Assembly: GCA_028705495.1 (NCBI GenBank) | Contig: JAQWDK010000003.1 | Coordinates: 1 to 64,000 of the forward strand | Length of the DNA: 64,000 nt | Source: Eubacteriales bacterium | GTDB taxonomy: Bacteria; Bacillota; Clostridia; Oscillospirales; CAG-382 | Reading direction: 5' to 3' | Shown: positions 24,015 through 32,650 of the stretch, piece after piece | Numbering within the stretch: position 1 is the first letter of the stretch | How the letters are laid out: each line of letters starts with the position of its first letter | The notes under the pieces: model-generated | What the model saw: the letters and a program-made list of their open reading frames with translations, nothing else | Databases searched by the model: none | What the model was told of the DNA's origin: nothing | Translations under genes and position numbers: made by a program

Positions 24015-24043
24015 ATTATATCATGTTCTTCACGGCATTTCAA
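24015..24043 (-). promoter_or_regulatory. Promoter of the sugar isomerase unit
   Basis: On the minus strand: TTGAAA, a 17-base spacer and TATAAT, about 75 bases before the chosen start. Confidence 0.7.
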
Positions 24044-24186
24044 GTAAAAACAATTAATAATTGCAGTATGCGAAGAATAGTTATGATTATACGGGGAAAA
24101 CCTAAATACATAAATAAAAAGATAAATCTTTCAATCACGAAGTTTGGTTATTCGCAAAGGACGCGATTTTAAAGGAAGGCAAAAAG

Positions 24187-25110
24187 ATGGCGGAAATTAG
24201 AAGAACAGACCTTGCGCTTGAAACGCATGAGCTAAATGCTGAGCAAGGAATTGACGACGGTATTATTACCCGCGAAGAGACAATAAGCGGTGTTCAGGTA
24301 ACCACAGCTGAGATAAAACCTGGTAAGGGCGAGGAAATGTCGGGCAAAAAAGCCGGTATGTATATCACCGTCGACATCGGTCGTGTGTGGCAGTTCGACA
24401 GCGTCCGTGTAAAGGAGATCGCAACTCTGCTCGCAGACAAAATCAAAGCACTGCTCCCAAATTGTGACGGTCCAGTGCTTGTTGCAGGACTCGGCAATGA
24501 AAATGTTACACCTGACTCAATCGGCCCGAAAATCGTCGAAGGTCTTTTAGTCAGCCACCATATAAAAGAGCTAAACACAAAGCTTTATGATACAATCGGT
24601 TTCGGTGATGTTGCCGCTTTTGCACCGGGTGTCCTTGGTCAGACGGGTATCGAGAGCGCGGATATAATAAAAAGTGTCGTCACATCGCTAAAACCTTCTT
24701 GTGTAATAGTCATCGATGCCCTCTCATCCCGCAGACTCGCACGCCTTGCAACAACCGTACAGCTCGCTGATTCCGGCATATCTCCCGGCTCCGGTGTCAA
24801 CAACAGCCGCAGAAGGCTCGACAAGGAGACGCTCGGCGTTCCCGTCGTTTCAATCGGCATGCCGACAGTTGTCGATGCGGCGACCCTTGCATACGATTTG
24901 CTTGAAGAGATTGCAAATCGTGAAAAGCTGAGCATCAATATAACGGAAGAGGTAATAAATAAGTCGCTTACGGAAAACTCGAGAAACTTTTTCATAACAC
25001 CGAAAGAAACCGATATAATTATTATGTCAGGTTCAAAACTTTTGACTATGGCGCTCAATATGGCGCTCCACCCGAACATTCCGCCGGACGAAATACCGGA
25101 GTATTTGTAA
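24187..25110 (+). CDS. gpr: Germination protease GPR
   Basis: GPR (peptidase A25) degrades small acid-soluble proteins when spores germinate. The 307-residue protein shows the family sequence from RRTDLALETHEL (near the propeptide cleavage region), through VLVAGLGNENVTPDSIGPKIVEGLLVS, FAPGVLGQTGIES and VIVIDALSSRRL, to GSGVNNSRRRLDKETLGVPVVSIGMPTVVDA. The conserved Asp residues of the family are present. The ribosome site is AAAGGAAGG. spoIIP follows about 130 bases downstream, the same pair as in Bacillus and many Clostridia. It shows that the organism sporulates. Confidence 0.97.
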   Translation: MAEIRRTDLALETHELNAEQGIDDGIITREETISGVQVTTAEIKPGKGEEMSGKKAGMYITVDIGRVWQFDSVRVKEIATLLADKIKALLPNCDGPVLVAGLGNENVTPDSIGPKIVEGLLVSHHIKELNTKLYDTIGFGDVAAFAPGVLGQTGIESADIIKSVVTSLKPSCVIVIDALSSRRLARLATTVQLADSGISPGSGVNNSRRRLDKETLGVPVVSIGMPTVVDAATLAYDLLEEIANREKLSINITEEVINKSLTENSRNFFITPKETDIIIMSGSKLLTMALNMALHPNIPPDEIPEYL

Positions 25111-25134
25111 GCGCTATTGTTACGGTATTGTAAA

Positions 25135-25162
25135 AACGGTTCAGATTTCGATCTGAACCGTT
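25135..25162 (+). terminator. Terminator between gpr and spoIIP
   Basis: A perfect stem AACGGTTCAGAT/ATCTGAACCGTT with a TTCG tetraloop and a T-rich tail. spoIIP therefore probably has its own promoter or depends on readthrough. Confidence 0.88.
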
Positions 25163-25239
25163 ATATTTTTTTCCTCTCGCGAATATATATATACCATACG
25201 GATAAAATTCCCATATTTTGAATGTGAGGATGGTAATAT

Positions 25240-26256
25240 ATGAGCAGGAGCCGTAAATTTCTTCTTTTGACAGTCGCACTGACCTTTATTCTATCCTTTT
25301 CTTCAATTTACATAACCGGAGCCCTTTATGACAGGGTGATGATGACATCGGAGGACGAGGGAATAGAGGAACATTCGGAGAACCCCGGCGAAGGTTTGAT
25401 TGACCTGTTCCCTGTAAATGATGAGAATGTAGGCGCAATCCTCGGCTACAACCACGGTTTTAAGGGTACGACGGATGTTAAGTTCGTAAAAGCAGTTAAT
25501 CTTTCGATGCAAAATGTTTTTGACGAGCCGGAGCTGCTTGTTTTCAATTCCACAAGCTACAGTATCAATATCGACGATTATATAAATGCAACCTACCCCG
25601 TAGGTAAAGCGGTAATGCCCAGCGATCAGCCGGTGGTGCTAATCATACATACGCATGGAACAGAAGCATACCTTAGCGAAGAGAAGGAGTATTACACCCC
25701 CAGCGAGACATTCCGCAGCACTGACACCTCTAAAAACATCGTGGCTGTTGGCGCGGTTATGGCGAAGAATCTCAACGAACTCGGTGTACCCACACTCCAC
25801 GACAACCGCATGCACGACCTTGACTCCTACAACCGCTCATACCTTAATTCTTATAGAGCCGTAAAAGAGTATTTAGAGCTTTACCCTTCGATTCGTTATG
25901 TAATCGATGTACATAGGGATTCGATTTTTACAGAACAAAACGAAAACCAAAAACCTGTCACTATTATCAACGGCGAAAAAACCGCGCAAGTGATGCTTGT
26001 CGTCGGCACAAACCAAAGCGGCGGGCATGTGAACTGGCGCGAAAATATGACGGTTGCGGTTGCACTTCAAGCAAGATTCAACAATTACCCGACACTTAGC
26101 CGCCCGATTTATGTCCGTACCGGCAACTTCAATCAACAGCTTACACCCGGTATGATGCTGCTTGAGGTCGGTTCTTGCGGCAATACACTCGAAGAAGCCA
26201 ACTGCGCCGCAGAACTTACAGCAAAATGCCTCGCAGAGCTTATAAAAAGCCATTAG
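25240..26256 (+). CDS. spoIIP: Stage II sporulation protein P, peptidoglycan amidase/endopeptidase
   Basis: SpoIIP works with SpoIID and SpoIIM to thin septal peptidoglycan during engulfment. It has an N-terminal membrane anchor (about 8-30), a low-complexity linker, and the catalytic domain beginning PVVLIIHTHGTEAY (first metal His). Then come DNRMHDLDSYNRSYLNSYRAVKEYL, the second His in RYVIDVHRDSI, VMLVVGTN and a closing PGMMLLEVGSCGNTLEEA with the catalytic Glu. All expected catalytic positions are present. AATGTGAGGATGG precedes the ATG. The partner genes are outside the window. Confidence 0.96.
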   Translation: MSRSRKFLLLTVALTFILSFSSIYITGALYDRVMMTSEDEGIEEHSENPGEGLIDLFPVNDENVGAILGYNHGFKGTTDVKFVKAVNLSMQNVFDEPELLVFNSTSYSINIDDYINATYPVGKAVMPSDQPVVLIIHTHGTEAYLSEEKEYYTPSETFRSTDTSKNIVAVGAVMAKNLNELGVPTLHDNRMHDLDSYNRSYLNSYRAVKEYLELYPSIRYVIDVHRDSIFTEQNENQKPVTIINGEKTAQVMLVVGTNQSGGHVNWRENMTVAVALQARFNNYPTLSRPIYVRTGNFNQQLTPGMMLLEVGSCGNTLEEANCAAELTAKCLAELIKSH

Positions 26257-26291
26257 CGAAGCGACATAATAGGTAATGAATAATTATGCAA

Positions 26292-26329
26292 TAGAGCTGT
26301 TGCAAATTTAGCGATTTGCAACAGCTCTA
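26292..26329. terminator. Bidirectional terminator after spoIIP and the 26347 gene
   Basis: A perfect 16-base stem starting TAGAGCTGTTGCAAAT with a six-base loop, between two converging genes. Confidence 0.85.
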
Positions 26330-26346
26330 AGTTATTTATAAATATT

Positions 26347-27270
26347 TTATTTAGAAACTCTTCTCTTAGTGAAGACTACAGTTGAAAATCCGAGTATTGA
26401 AACAGCTGAAATTATATAAAAATAAACGCTACCGTCGCTTGTATCGGGTGTTTCTGAGTTTTCGGTTTGGGAGGTTTCATCCGAAGTTTCATCGGAAACA
26501 TCTTCAGTTTTTTCTGTTACGAATACCTCATAATCGGAAGTGAAAGCGATATCATCGAAGTAAAAAACTTTGTCGGAATAATCACCGCTATCATAATCAA
26601 AGTAGAAGTATACACCGGTTACTTTTTGGGTTGCAGTGTCGAAAGGCAAATCAGATGAATCCCACGATACGAAATCGGATATCGGAAAAGCCATGTAACC
26701 TTTGTAATCCTTTACGGACGAGTTCTGAGCGGTACCGAAACATCCGTCATCACCATGAAGCATTTCTTTCCAATCGCTACCGTCCTGAATAAAGAACTTC
26801 AATCCAGAAACGCCGTCCCTCTCGTCTGTTCTGTACAAAACATGGTTGTTGCCGATGACTCCGAAGCAAGCTTTACGGAAATCGACACCTGTGAAGTCCG
26901 CCCAGACAACAAGATAAGTAGCTCCGTCAATGGAAATGGGTTCTTCTGTATAAAGATTAACACCGACATTAGATCTGTCAGCGCCGCGGTTCTGCTTTAT
27001 AGAAAGCGCTTTGCTTCCGTCAATACCTTTGCTGTCAGCTAATGCAAGATCCGCTTTGTTGGTTACTGTACTGCTGTCATATGCACCTGCGAAGTAATCC
27101 TTGTACTTGTCCGCAGTTACATCGGGTTTATCGATGATGTCCTCTCCCTCTGCTAAAGCTGTGACATCGTCAAAATCGTTGAACGAGACATTGGTCTGTG
27201 CTGCTATTCCGGTTGCTGAAAGAGAAAGCACCATCAGAGCCGCAAGCGCGAAAACGAGTACCTTTTTCAT
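26347..27270 (-). CDS. Secreted surface protein with C-terminal membrane anchor
   Basis: This 307-residue protein has a signal peptide (VLVFALAALMVLSLSATGIAAQT). A beta-sandwich-like domain of about 210 residues follows, with VNLYTEEPISIDGATYLVVWADFTG and a GVYFYFDYDSGDYSDKVFYFDDI ending, like a carbohydrate-binding or galactose-binding module. A Thr/Ser/Glu linker and a hydrophobic helix with a KRRVSK tail close the protein. The region before the helix (TPDTSDG) resembles a decayed sortase signal but is not a clear LPxTG. It may therefore be a membrane-anchored surface binder. The ribosome site is GAGGAG. A consensus promoter is 104 bases upstream. Confidence 0.75.
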   Translation of the reverse strand: MKKVLVFALAALMVLSLSATGIAAQTNVSFNDFDDVTALAEGEDIIDKPDVTADKYKDYFAGAYDSSTVTNKADLALADSKGIDGSKALSIKQNRGADRSNVGVNLYTEEPISIDGATYLVVWADFTGVDFRKACFGVIGNNHVLYRTDERDGVSGLKFFIQDGSDWKEMLHGDDGCFGTAQNSSVKDYKGYMAFPISDFVSWDSSDLPFDTATQKVTGVYFYFDYDSGDYSDKVFYFDDIAFTSDYEVFVTEKTEDVSDETSDETSQTENSETPDTSDGSVYFYIISAVSILGFSTVVFTKRRVSK

Positions 27271-27373
27271 TTCTCTTAATCTCCTGTTATTTTTTTATTT
27301 TACAAAGGACTTTTGCAAACATAGCTTCTTCTACGGAATATTCCTACGCGTGCGTGGCATTAGTTGTAAAATT

Positions 27374-27402
27374 ATAATAACACAATGTATCAACTGTGTC
27401 AA
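27374..27402 (-). promoter_or_regulatory. Promoter of the surface protein gene
   Basis: On the minus strand: TTGACA, a 17-base spacer and TATTAT, about 105 bases before the start codon. Confidence 0.72.
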
Positions 27403-27548
27403 CACTTAATTCACAATATGGGTTTATCATTTCAATGTTTACATAGATTACATTTATTTGGTTGTGAAGTATATTGTATTTAAATTATTAGCAGACAATT
27501 TATAAAGGATTCGTGAAAGAGTGTAGTGATAAGCTCCGGCTTTTTCTG

Positions 27549-27577
27549 TTGACGGAAGGGGATAAATGGTATATAAT
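27549..27577 (+). promoter_or_regulatory. Likely main promoter of the polA operon
   Basis: TTGACG, a 17-base spacer and TATAAT. Transcription from here would run through the whole family 2 tandem array and give a 5' leader of about 450 bases before polA. Confidence 0.72.
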
Positions 27578-27639
27578 GAAAAGGATTGAAAAGGGAAATA
27601 TATCAGTAGGACAATGCATTGTTATTCATAACTCTTTGG

Positions 27640-28012
27640 TATAATAGTCGTGCATTTGCTAAAACCTAATTAATTACCACCAATCAGCACGACCATCAAA
27701 ATCTTCGATTTTGTGAAGGTTAGCTTTATAATATTCTTGTGCATTCACTATAACCTAATTAATCACCACCAATCAGCACGACCATCAAAATCTTCGATTT
27801 TGTGAAGGTTAGCTTTATAATATTCTTGTGCATTCACTATAACCTAATTATTTACCACCAATCAGCACGACCATCAAAATCTTCGATTTTGTGAAGGTTA
27901 GCTTTATAATATTCTTGTGCATTCACTATAACCTAATTATTTACCACCAATCAGCACGACCATCAAAATCTTCGATTTTGTGAAGGTTAGCTTTATAATA
28001 TACTTGTGCATT
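27640..28012 (+). repeat. Family 2 leader elements, tandem array of four units upstream of polA (copy B)
   Basis: There are four head-to-tail units: 27641-27727 (87 bp), 27728-27816, 27817-27905 and 27906-27994 (89 bp each), plus an 18-base start of a fifth. The last two full units are identical. Each unit has TATAAT at its junction, (G)TCGTGC or TTGTGC pairing with GCACGA, core AACCTAATTA...ACCACCAATC, hairpin CAAAATCTTCGATTTTG and TGAAGG. In units 2-4 the left stem changed from TCGTGC to TTGTGC, which keeps pairing through G-U. No coding sequence crosses the array. Confidence 0.92.
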
Positions 28013-28038
28013 CCCCCGCGAGAAAGGACGGTCATAAA

Positions 28039-30549
28039 TTGAAGAGATTTATTGTTTTCGACGGTAACAGCCTTCTTAACCGCGCATATTACGGAATCCG
28101 TCCTCTGACAACAAAGGACGGTCTGTTCACCCATGCGGTTTACGGCTTTTTCAATATAATAAACAAACACCTAAGCTCCGGTGAAAAGTACGACTTTGCC
28201 GCCGTTGCATTCGACCTTCCCGGTCCAACCTTCAGACATACGGCTTTCGACGGCTACAAAGCAACCCGCAAGGGTATGCCCGAGGAGCTTGCTGTTCAGC
28301 TTCCGTACGCAAAAAAACTGCTGCCCGGGATGGGTATAAAAATAATAGAAAGCCCCGGTTACGAGGCTGACGATGTTCTCGGCACAATCGCATCCCTTTG
28401 CGAGAAGGAGGGCGTCCTTTGCGATGTTGTCACCGGCGACAGGGACAGCTTTCAGCTTGTTTCACCGACTGTTACGGTGCTTCTTGTAACGACTAATGAA
28501 ACGAAAATATACGATGTGGCTGCTATCAAAGAACAGTATGGGCTAAAGCCCGAGCAGCTTATCGACGTTAAAGCTTTGATGGGCGACCCCTCCGACAATA
28601 TACCCGGTGTCGCTGGAATAGGCGAAAAAACCGCGTTAAAGCTTATTACAGAATACGGCGATCTCGACAACCTTTACTCCCATGTGGATGAGGTGAAGGG
28701 CAGCGTCGGAACAAAGCTGAAGGATGGTAAAGAAATCGCTTACCTTTGCCGCGACCTCGCAAGAATTTGCAGAGCTGTACCGATTAAACCCGAGCTTGAG
28801 GAGTACATGCTATTGCCCGCCGACAAAAAAGAGCTGCTCGAGCTTTTTACAACTCTTGAATTTTCAAAGCTAATAGAAAAATATGAGCTTAATAAAAATG
28901 ATAATATAGAAGCAAACCCGACCGATACTTTGCCGACTGAACTTTCCGCAATCAAAATAGTAGGCATTGTAGGCACAAAAGCAGCTGCGGTATCTATCGA
29001 AGGCGAAACCGTCACCGTCAGCCTTGGTGGACAAGTTTACACCTGCCCGCTTTCCGCCGAAATAGCACCGCTTTTCACAGAACCAAGTAGGGATATATGT
29101 GTCTGGTCTTATAAAGACACTGCTCACCTTCTCGAAGAAAAGCTTGAGATCAACTTTGTTAGCTGTCGCGATGACATCTCCCTTATGGGTTATATACTCA
29201 ACCCGATTGAAAACGGTTACGACCTGAAGAGGCTCTGTGTTCAGTATGGAATAACCGAAATCCAGTCCGAAGCTGCTGCCCTTTCGACACTTAGAGCGGA
29301 GCTGAAAAAGCAACTTGCCGAAAGCGCTCAGGAAGAACTATACTCTTTTGAAAGAAAGCTCAGCTATGTGCTTTTTGATATGGAAAAAACCGGGTTCAAG
29401 GTTGACAAAGAAGGCCTTGATAAATACTGCGACTATCTCGCAGAAAACCTCGCTCTCGCCGAAAGCAATATCTACTCAATAGCTGGTTGTGAATTTAATA
29501 TAAACTCACCTAAACAGCTTGGAGATGTGCTATTCGAAAAACTTGGACTGCCCCATGGCAAGAAAACAAAGACAGGCTACTCAACAAATGCCGAGGTGTT
29601 AGAAGGCCTTAGGAGTTTCAGTCCCATTATTGATGAGGTCCTGCAGTACCGCCAGCTTGCAAAGCTCAAGAGCACCTATGCTGAAGGCCTTGCAAAGGTC
29701 ATCTCACCCGTTGACGGTAGAATTCACACCACATTCAGGCAGACACTCACGCAAACTGGGAGACTTTCCTCCGTTGAACCTAACCTTCAGAACATCCCCG
29801 TCCGCACGGATGCGGGAAGGGAACTTCGCAAGTTCTTTGTAGCCGATGAAGGAAAGGTTTTAATTGACGCCGACTATTCCCAGATTGAGCTGCGTGTTCT
29901 CGCCCATATTTCAGGCGACGAGGCGCTTATCAACGCATTCCGTGACAACGAAGATATCCACACAATAACCGCCTCTCAGGTGTTCGGCGTTTCTCCTCAG
30001 ATGGTTACATCGGAGATGAGAAAGAGCGCGAAAGCGGTCAATTTCGGTATCGTTTACGGTATATCCGACTACTCGCTGTCGGTTGATATAGGTGTTACAA
30101 AGAAAGAAGCCGGTGACTACATTGGCGGCTATTTCGCAAAGTACCCAAAAGTCCGTGAATACATGGATAGAACTATCGAAAACGCAAAGCGCGACGGTTA
30201 TGTTGAAACACTCATGGGCAGGCGCAGATATATACCCGAACTTCACTCTGCGAAAAAACCCCTTATTCGCTTTGGCGAGCGTGTCGCAATGAACACCCCC
30301 ATACAGGGAACTGCTGCGGATATAATCAAAAAAGCGATGGTTGACGTTTACGATGCACTGGCTGAGGGAAATTATAAATCAAAGCTTATTTTGCAGGTGC
30401 ATGACGAACTTCTCATCGAAGCTCCCGAGGAGGAAGCGGATGAAGTTTATAAGATGCTGATAAAACGGATGGAAAATGCGTTTCCACTCTCCGTACCCCT
30501 TGATGTGGACGCTCATGTGGGCAAGAGCTGGTACGACGCTAAGGGATAG
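28039..30549 (+). CDS. polA: DNA polymerase I
   Basis: DNA polymerase I performs Okazaki-fragment processing and repair synthesis. The TTG at 28039 follows AAAGGACGG by seven bases and gives the family N-terminus (MKRFIVFDGNSLLNRAYYG); the GTG at 28006 would start inside the repeat array. The 5'-3' exonuclease domain (to about 290) shows YEADDVLGTIA and VTGDRDSFQLV. The central 3'-5' exonuclease-like region lacks the DxE catalytic start, so proofreading is probably absent as in Bacillus. The polymerase domain has motif A (VLIDADYSQIELRVLAHIS), motif B (RKSAKAVNFGIVYG) and motif C (LILQVHDELLIEA). rsmI follows after three bases, starting a long operon. Confidence 0.97.
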   Translation: MKRFIVFDGNSLLNRAYYGIRPLTTKDGLFTHAVYGFFNIINKHLSSGEKYDFAAVAFDLPGPTFRHTAFDGYKATRKGMPEELAVQLPYAKKLLPGMGIKIIESPGYEADDVLGTIASLCEKEGVLCDVVTGDRDSFQLVSPTVTVLLVTTNETKIYDVAAIKEQYGLKPEQLIDVKALMGDPSDNIPGVAGIGEKTALKLITEYGDLDNLYSHVDEVKGSVGTKLKDGKEIAYLCRDLARICRAVPIKPELEEYMLLPADKKELLELFTTLEFSKLIEKYELNKNDNIEANPTDTLPTELSAIKIVGIVGTKAAAVSIEGETVTVSLGGQVYTCPLSAEIAPLFTEPSRDICVWSYKDTAHLLEEKLEINFVSCRDDISLMGYILNPIENGYDLKRLCVQYGITEIQSEAAALSTLRAELKKQLAESAQEELYSFERKLSYVLFDMEKTGFKVDKEGLDKYCDYLAENLALAESNIYSIAGCEFNINSPKQLGDVLFEKLGLPHGKKTKTGYSTNAEVLEGLRSFSPIIDEVLQYRQLAKLKSTYAEGLAKVISPVDGRIHTTFRQTLTQTGRLSSVEPNLQNIPVRTDAGRELRKFFVADEGKVLIDADYSQIELRVLAHISGDEALINAFRDNEDIHTITASQVFGVSPQMVTSEMRKSAKAVNFGIVYGISDYSLSVDIGVTKKEAGDYIGGYFAKYPKVREYMDRTIENAKRDGYVETLMGRRRYIPELHSAKKPLIRFGERVAMNTPIQGTAADIIKKAMVDVYDALAEGNYKSKLILQVHDELLIEAPEEEADEVYKMLIKRMENAFPLSVPLDVDAHVGKSWYDAKG

Positions 30550-30552
30550 TAA

Positions 30553-31416
30553 ATGAACAATACAGACGGAAATGCAATAGAAAAAGGCGCGCTTTATGTT
30601 GTCGCGACACCAATCGGCAATATGATGGATATATCAGACAGGGCTAAAAAGGTGCTGGGCGAGGTTGATTTTATTGCAGCTGAGGACACAAGGATTTCTG
30701 GTAAGCTGCTTATGCTTTTGGATATTAAAAAGCCTTTTGTCAGATATTACGAACATAACAAAGAAGCGATGCACGAGCCGATAATTGAAAAACTAAAAAG
30801 CGGACAAGCAGGTGCAATTATAACAGATGCCGGAACCCCCGCAATTTCCGACCCCGGAGAGTTTCTTGTAAAAAGGTGTCTTGGTGAAAACATCAAAGTT
30901 ATCCCCGTGCCCGGAGCCAGTGCGGCAATCGCAGCCCTATCCGTTTCAGGAATGCCCTCCCGTAGTTTTGTGTTTGAAGGTTTTCTGTCTGACAGAAACT
31001 CAGAGCGAAAAAAACAGCTTGAAATGCTAGCCGGGGAAAAACGAACCGCAATACTCTACTGTGCGCCGCATGATATTGTAAAAAGGCTCGGTGAGCTTTA
31101 TGATGCTCTCGGCGACAGAGAGCTTTTTATTGCGAGAGAGCTTACAAAGCTCAACGAAGAGACGATAAAGACCACCCTTTCGAAGGCAGTAGAAAGCCCG
31201 CCCGTCGAAAGAGGCGAATTTGTGCTGATTCTCGGCGGCAAAAAAGATGATGCGGAAGGTGAATTCTGGTCGTCAATGACTATACCCGAACATGTCGCAT
31301 ACTATGAAAAGATAACGGAAAACACAATGGAAGCGTGTAAGCTCTGCGCAAAAGACCGCGGACTTTCAAAAAGCTCCGTCTACTCCGAAATCATAAAGTC
31401 TAAAAGCAACCCCTGA
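30553..31416 (+). CDS. rsmI: 16S rRNA (cytidine1402-2'-O)-methyltransferase
   Basis: RsmI is a SAM-dependent tetrapyrrole-methylase-fold enzyme that 2'-O-methylates C1402 in the ribosomal P site. Landmarks are LYVVATPIGNMMDIS, FIAAEDTRISGKLL, ITDAGTPAISDPGEFLVKRC and PVPGASAAIAALSVSGMPS with FVFEGFL. At 287 residues the length is normal. It starts three bases after polA, so the two are co-transcribed. The AUG may be a few codons late (MEKGALYVV), but the difference is small. Confidence 0.95.
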   Translation: MNNTDGNAIEKGALYVVATPIGNMMDISDRAKKVLGEVDFIAAEDTRISGKLLMLLDIKKPFVRYYEHNKEAMHEPIIEKLKSGQAGAIITDAGTPAISDPGEFLVKRCLGENIKVIPVPGASAAIAALSVSGMPSRSFVFEGFLSDRNSERKKQLEMLAGEKRTAILYCAPHDIVKRLGELYDALGDRELFIARELTKLNEETIKTTLSKAVESPPVERGEFVLILGGKKDDAEGEFWSSMTIPEHVAYYEKITENTMEACKLCAKDRGLSKSSVYSEIIKSKSNP

Positions 31417-31440
31417 AAACGGAAGGAATGGAAAATTAAC

Positions 31441-32640
31441 TTGAAGTATATAGTTCTTGTGGGCGACGGAATGGGCGACCACCCAATCGAAAAACTCGGC
31501 AACAAAACACCGCTGGAAAAAGCGAAAAAGCCAAATATGGATTATATCTCCGAAAGGGGAATGCTCGGTCTTGCAGAAACCGTACCGCCCGAAATGGTTC
31601 CCGAAAGCGACACCGCAAACCTCGCACTTATGGGCTATGACCCCCGAATCTACTCAAAGGGGCGCTCCCCTCTTGAGGCGGTTAGTATGGGTATTGAAAT
31701 GAAGCCCGAGGACACCGCATTCAGATGCAACATCGTAACGCTGACAGACCGTGGTGAGAGCTATGACAATAAGCTCATACTCGACCACAGCGCTGGTGAA
31801 ATCGGTGACGAAGATGCAAGGGAGCTTATTGCGACAATCGATAAAGAGCTTGGCAACGATGTCCGTAAATTCTACGCAGGTGTCAGCTACCGCCACTGCC
31901 TTATCTGGAAGGATTGTCCACCTGTCTGCAATTTTACAAGACCGCACGACATCCTCGGAAAAAGGATCGGCAACTTTTTGCCCGAATGCGACGACTATAA
32001 AAAGCTGATGGTCGAGAGCTTTTCAATTTTACAAAAACACCCGACGAACCTCAGACGAATATCCGAGGGTAAAGAGCCCGCAAACTCCATCTGGCTCTGG
32101 TCAAGCGGTAAAAAACCTCAGCTCCCAGCGTTCTATGACAAATTCGGTATCAAAGCTGCTGCGATTTCAGCTGTGGATTTAATAAAAGGCATCGCAATCT
32201 GTGCTGATATGGAGTCGATTGATGTAGAAGGCGCGACCGGCACACTCCACACAAACTACCGCGGTAAAACAGAAGCGGCAATAAAAGCGCTTGACAGAAG
32301 CCACCTTGTCTATATCCATGTAGAAGCGCCTGATGAGTGCGGACACCGTGGAGAAGCGGAAAACAAGGTGCTTGCTATTGAATACATCGACGGGATGTTA
32401 GGTTATCTTATCTCCGAGCTTGAAGCGAGGGACGAGGATTACCGCATTCTCCTTTGCTGCGACCACCCGACACCAATCGAGCTTCGCACCCATTCCCACG
32501 AGCCTATTCCCTTCGTGATATACGAACGCGGCAGTGAAAGCGGTAGCGGTCTGCGCTACACTGAAGCTGAAGCCTTCAAAACCGGGATTTATATAGAGGA
32601 CGGAACCTCTCTGATTAAGCTGTTAACCGGAAGACAGTGA
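31441..32640 (+). CDS. apgM: Cofactor-independent phosphoglycerate mutase, archaeal (ApgM) type
   Basis: This interconverts 3- and 2-phosphoglycerate in glycolysis. The 399-residue protein is the short archaeal-type iPGM of the alkaline phosphatase superfamily: KYIVLVGDGMGDHPI with the first metal Asp, TVPPEMVPESDTANLALMGYDP with the catalytic Ser, then HVEAPDECGHRGEAENKV, and late LLCCDHPTP and HSHEPIPF metal ligands. TTG 31441 is the start, with GGAAGGAATGG upstream. A second in-frame alternative was not found. It sits mid-operon between rsmI and a serine hydrolase. Confidence 0.93.
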   Translation: MKYIVLVGDGMGDHPIEKLGNKTPLEKAKKPNMDYISERGMLGLAETVPPEMVPESDTANLALMGYDPRIYSKGRSPLEAVSMGIEMKPEDTAFRCNIVTLTDRGESYDNKLILDHSAGEIGDEDARELIATIDKELGNDVRKFYAGVSYRHCLIWKDCPPVCNFTRPHDILGKRIGNFLPECDDYKKLMVESFSILQKHPTNLRRISEGKEPANSIWLWSSGKKPQLPAFYDKFGIKAAAISAVDLIKGIAICADMESIDVEGATGTLHTNYRGKTEAAIKALDRSHLVYIHVEAPDECGHRGEAENKVLAIEYIDGMLGYLISELEARDEDYRILLCCDHPTPIELRTHSHEPIPFVIYERGSESGSGLRYTEAEAFKTGIYIEDGTSLIKLLTGRQ

Positions 32641-32650
32641 AAGGAACAAC

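Noticed and set aside
26347-26460. LPxTG sortase signal at the C-terminus of the surface protein
   Set aside because: Only TPDTSDG precedes the helix; the required LPxTG-like motif is not convincing, so a plain membrane anchor is more cautious.
27576-27644. A 22-codon reading frame starting MKRIEKG before the polA repeat array, as a leader peptide
   Set aside because: Its ATG overlaps the -10 box of the strong promoter at 27549-27577, so it would not be in the transcript, and no ribosome site precedes it.
27640-27994. Tandem array as a CRISPR
   Set aside because: The units are contiguous 87-89 bp direct repeats without unique spacers, and no cas genes are near.
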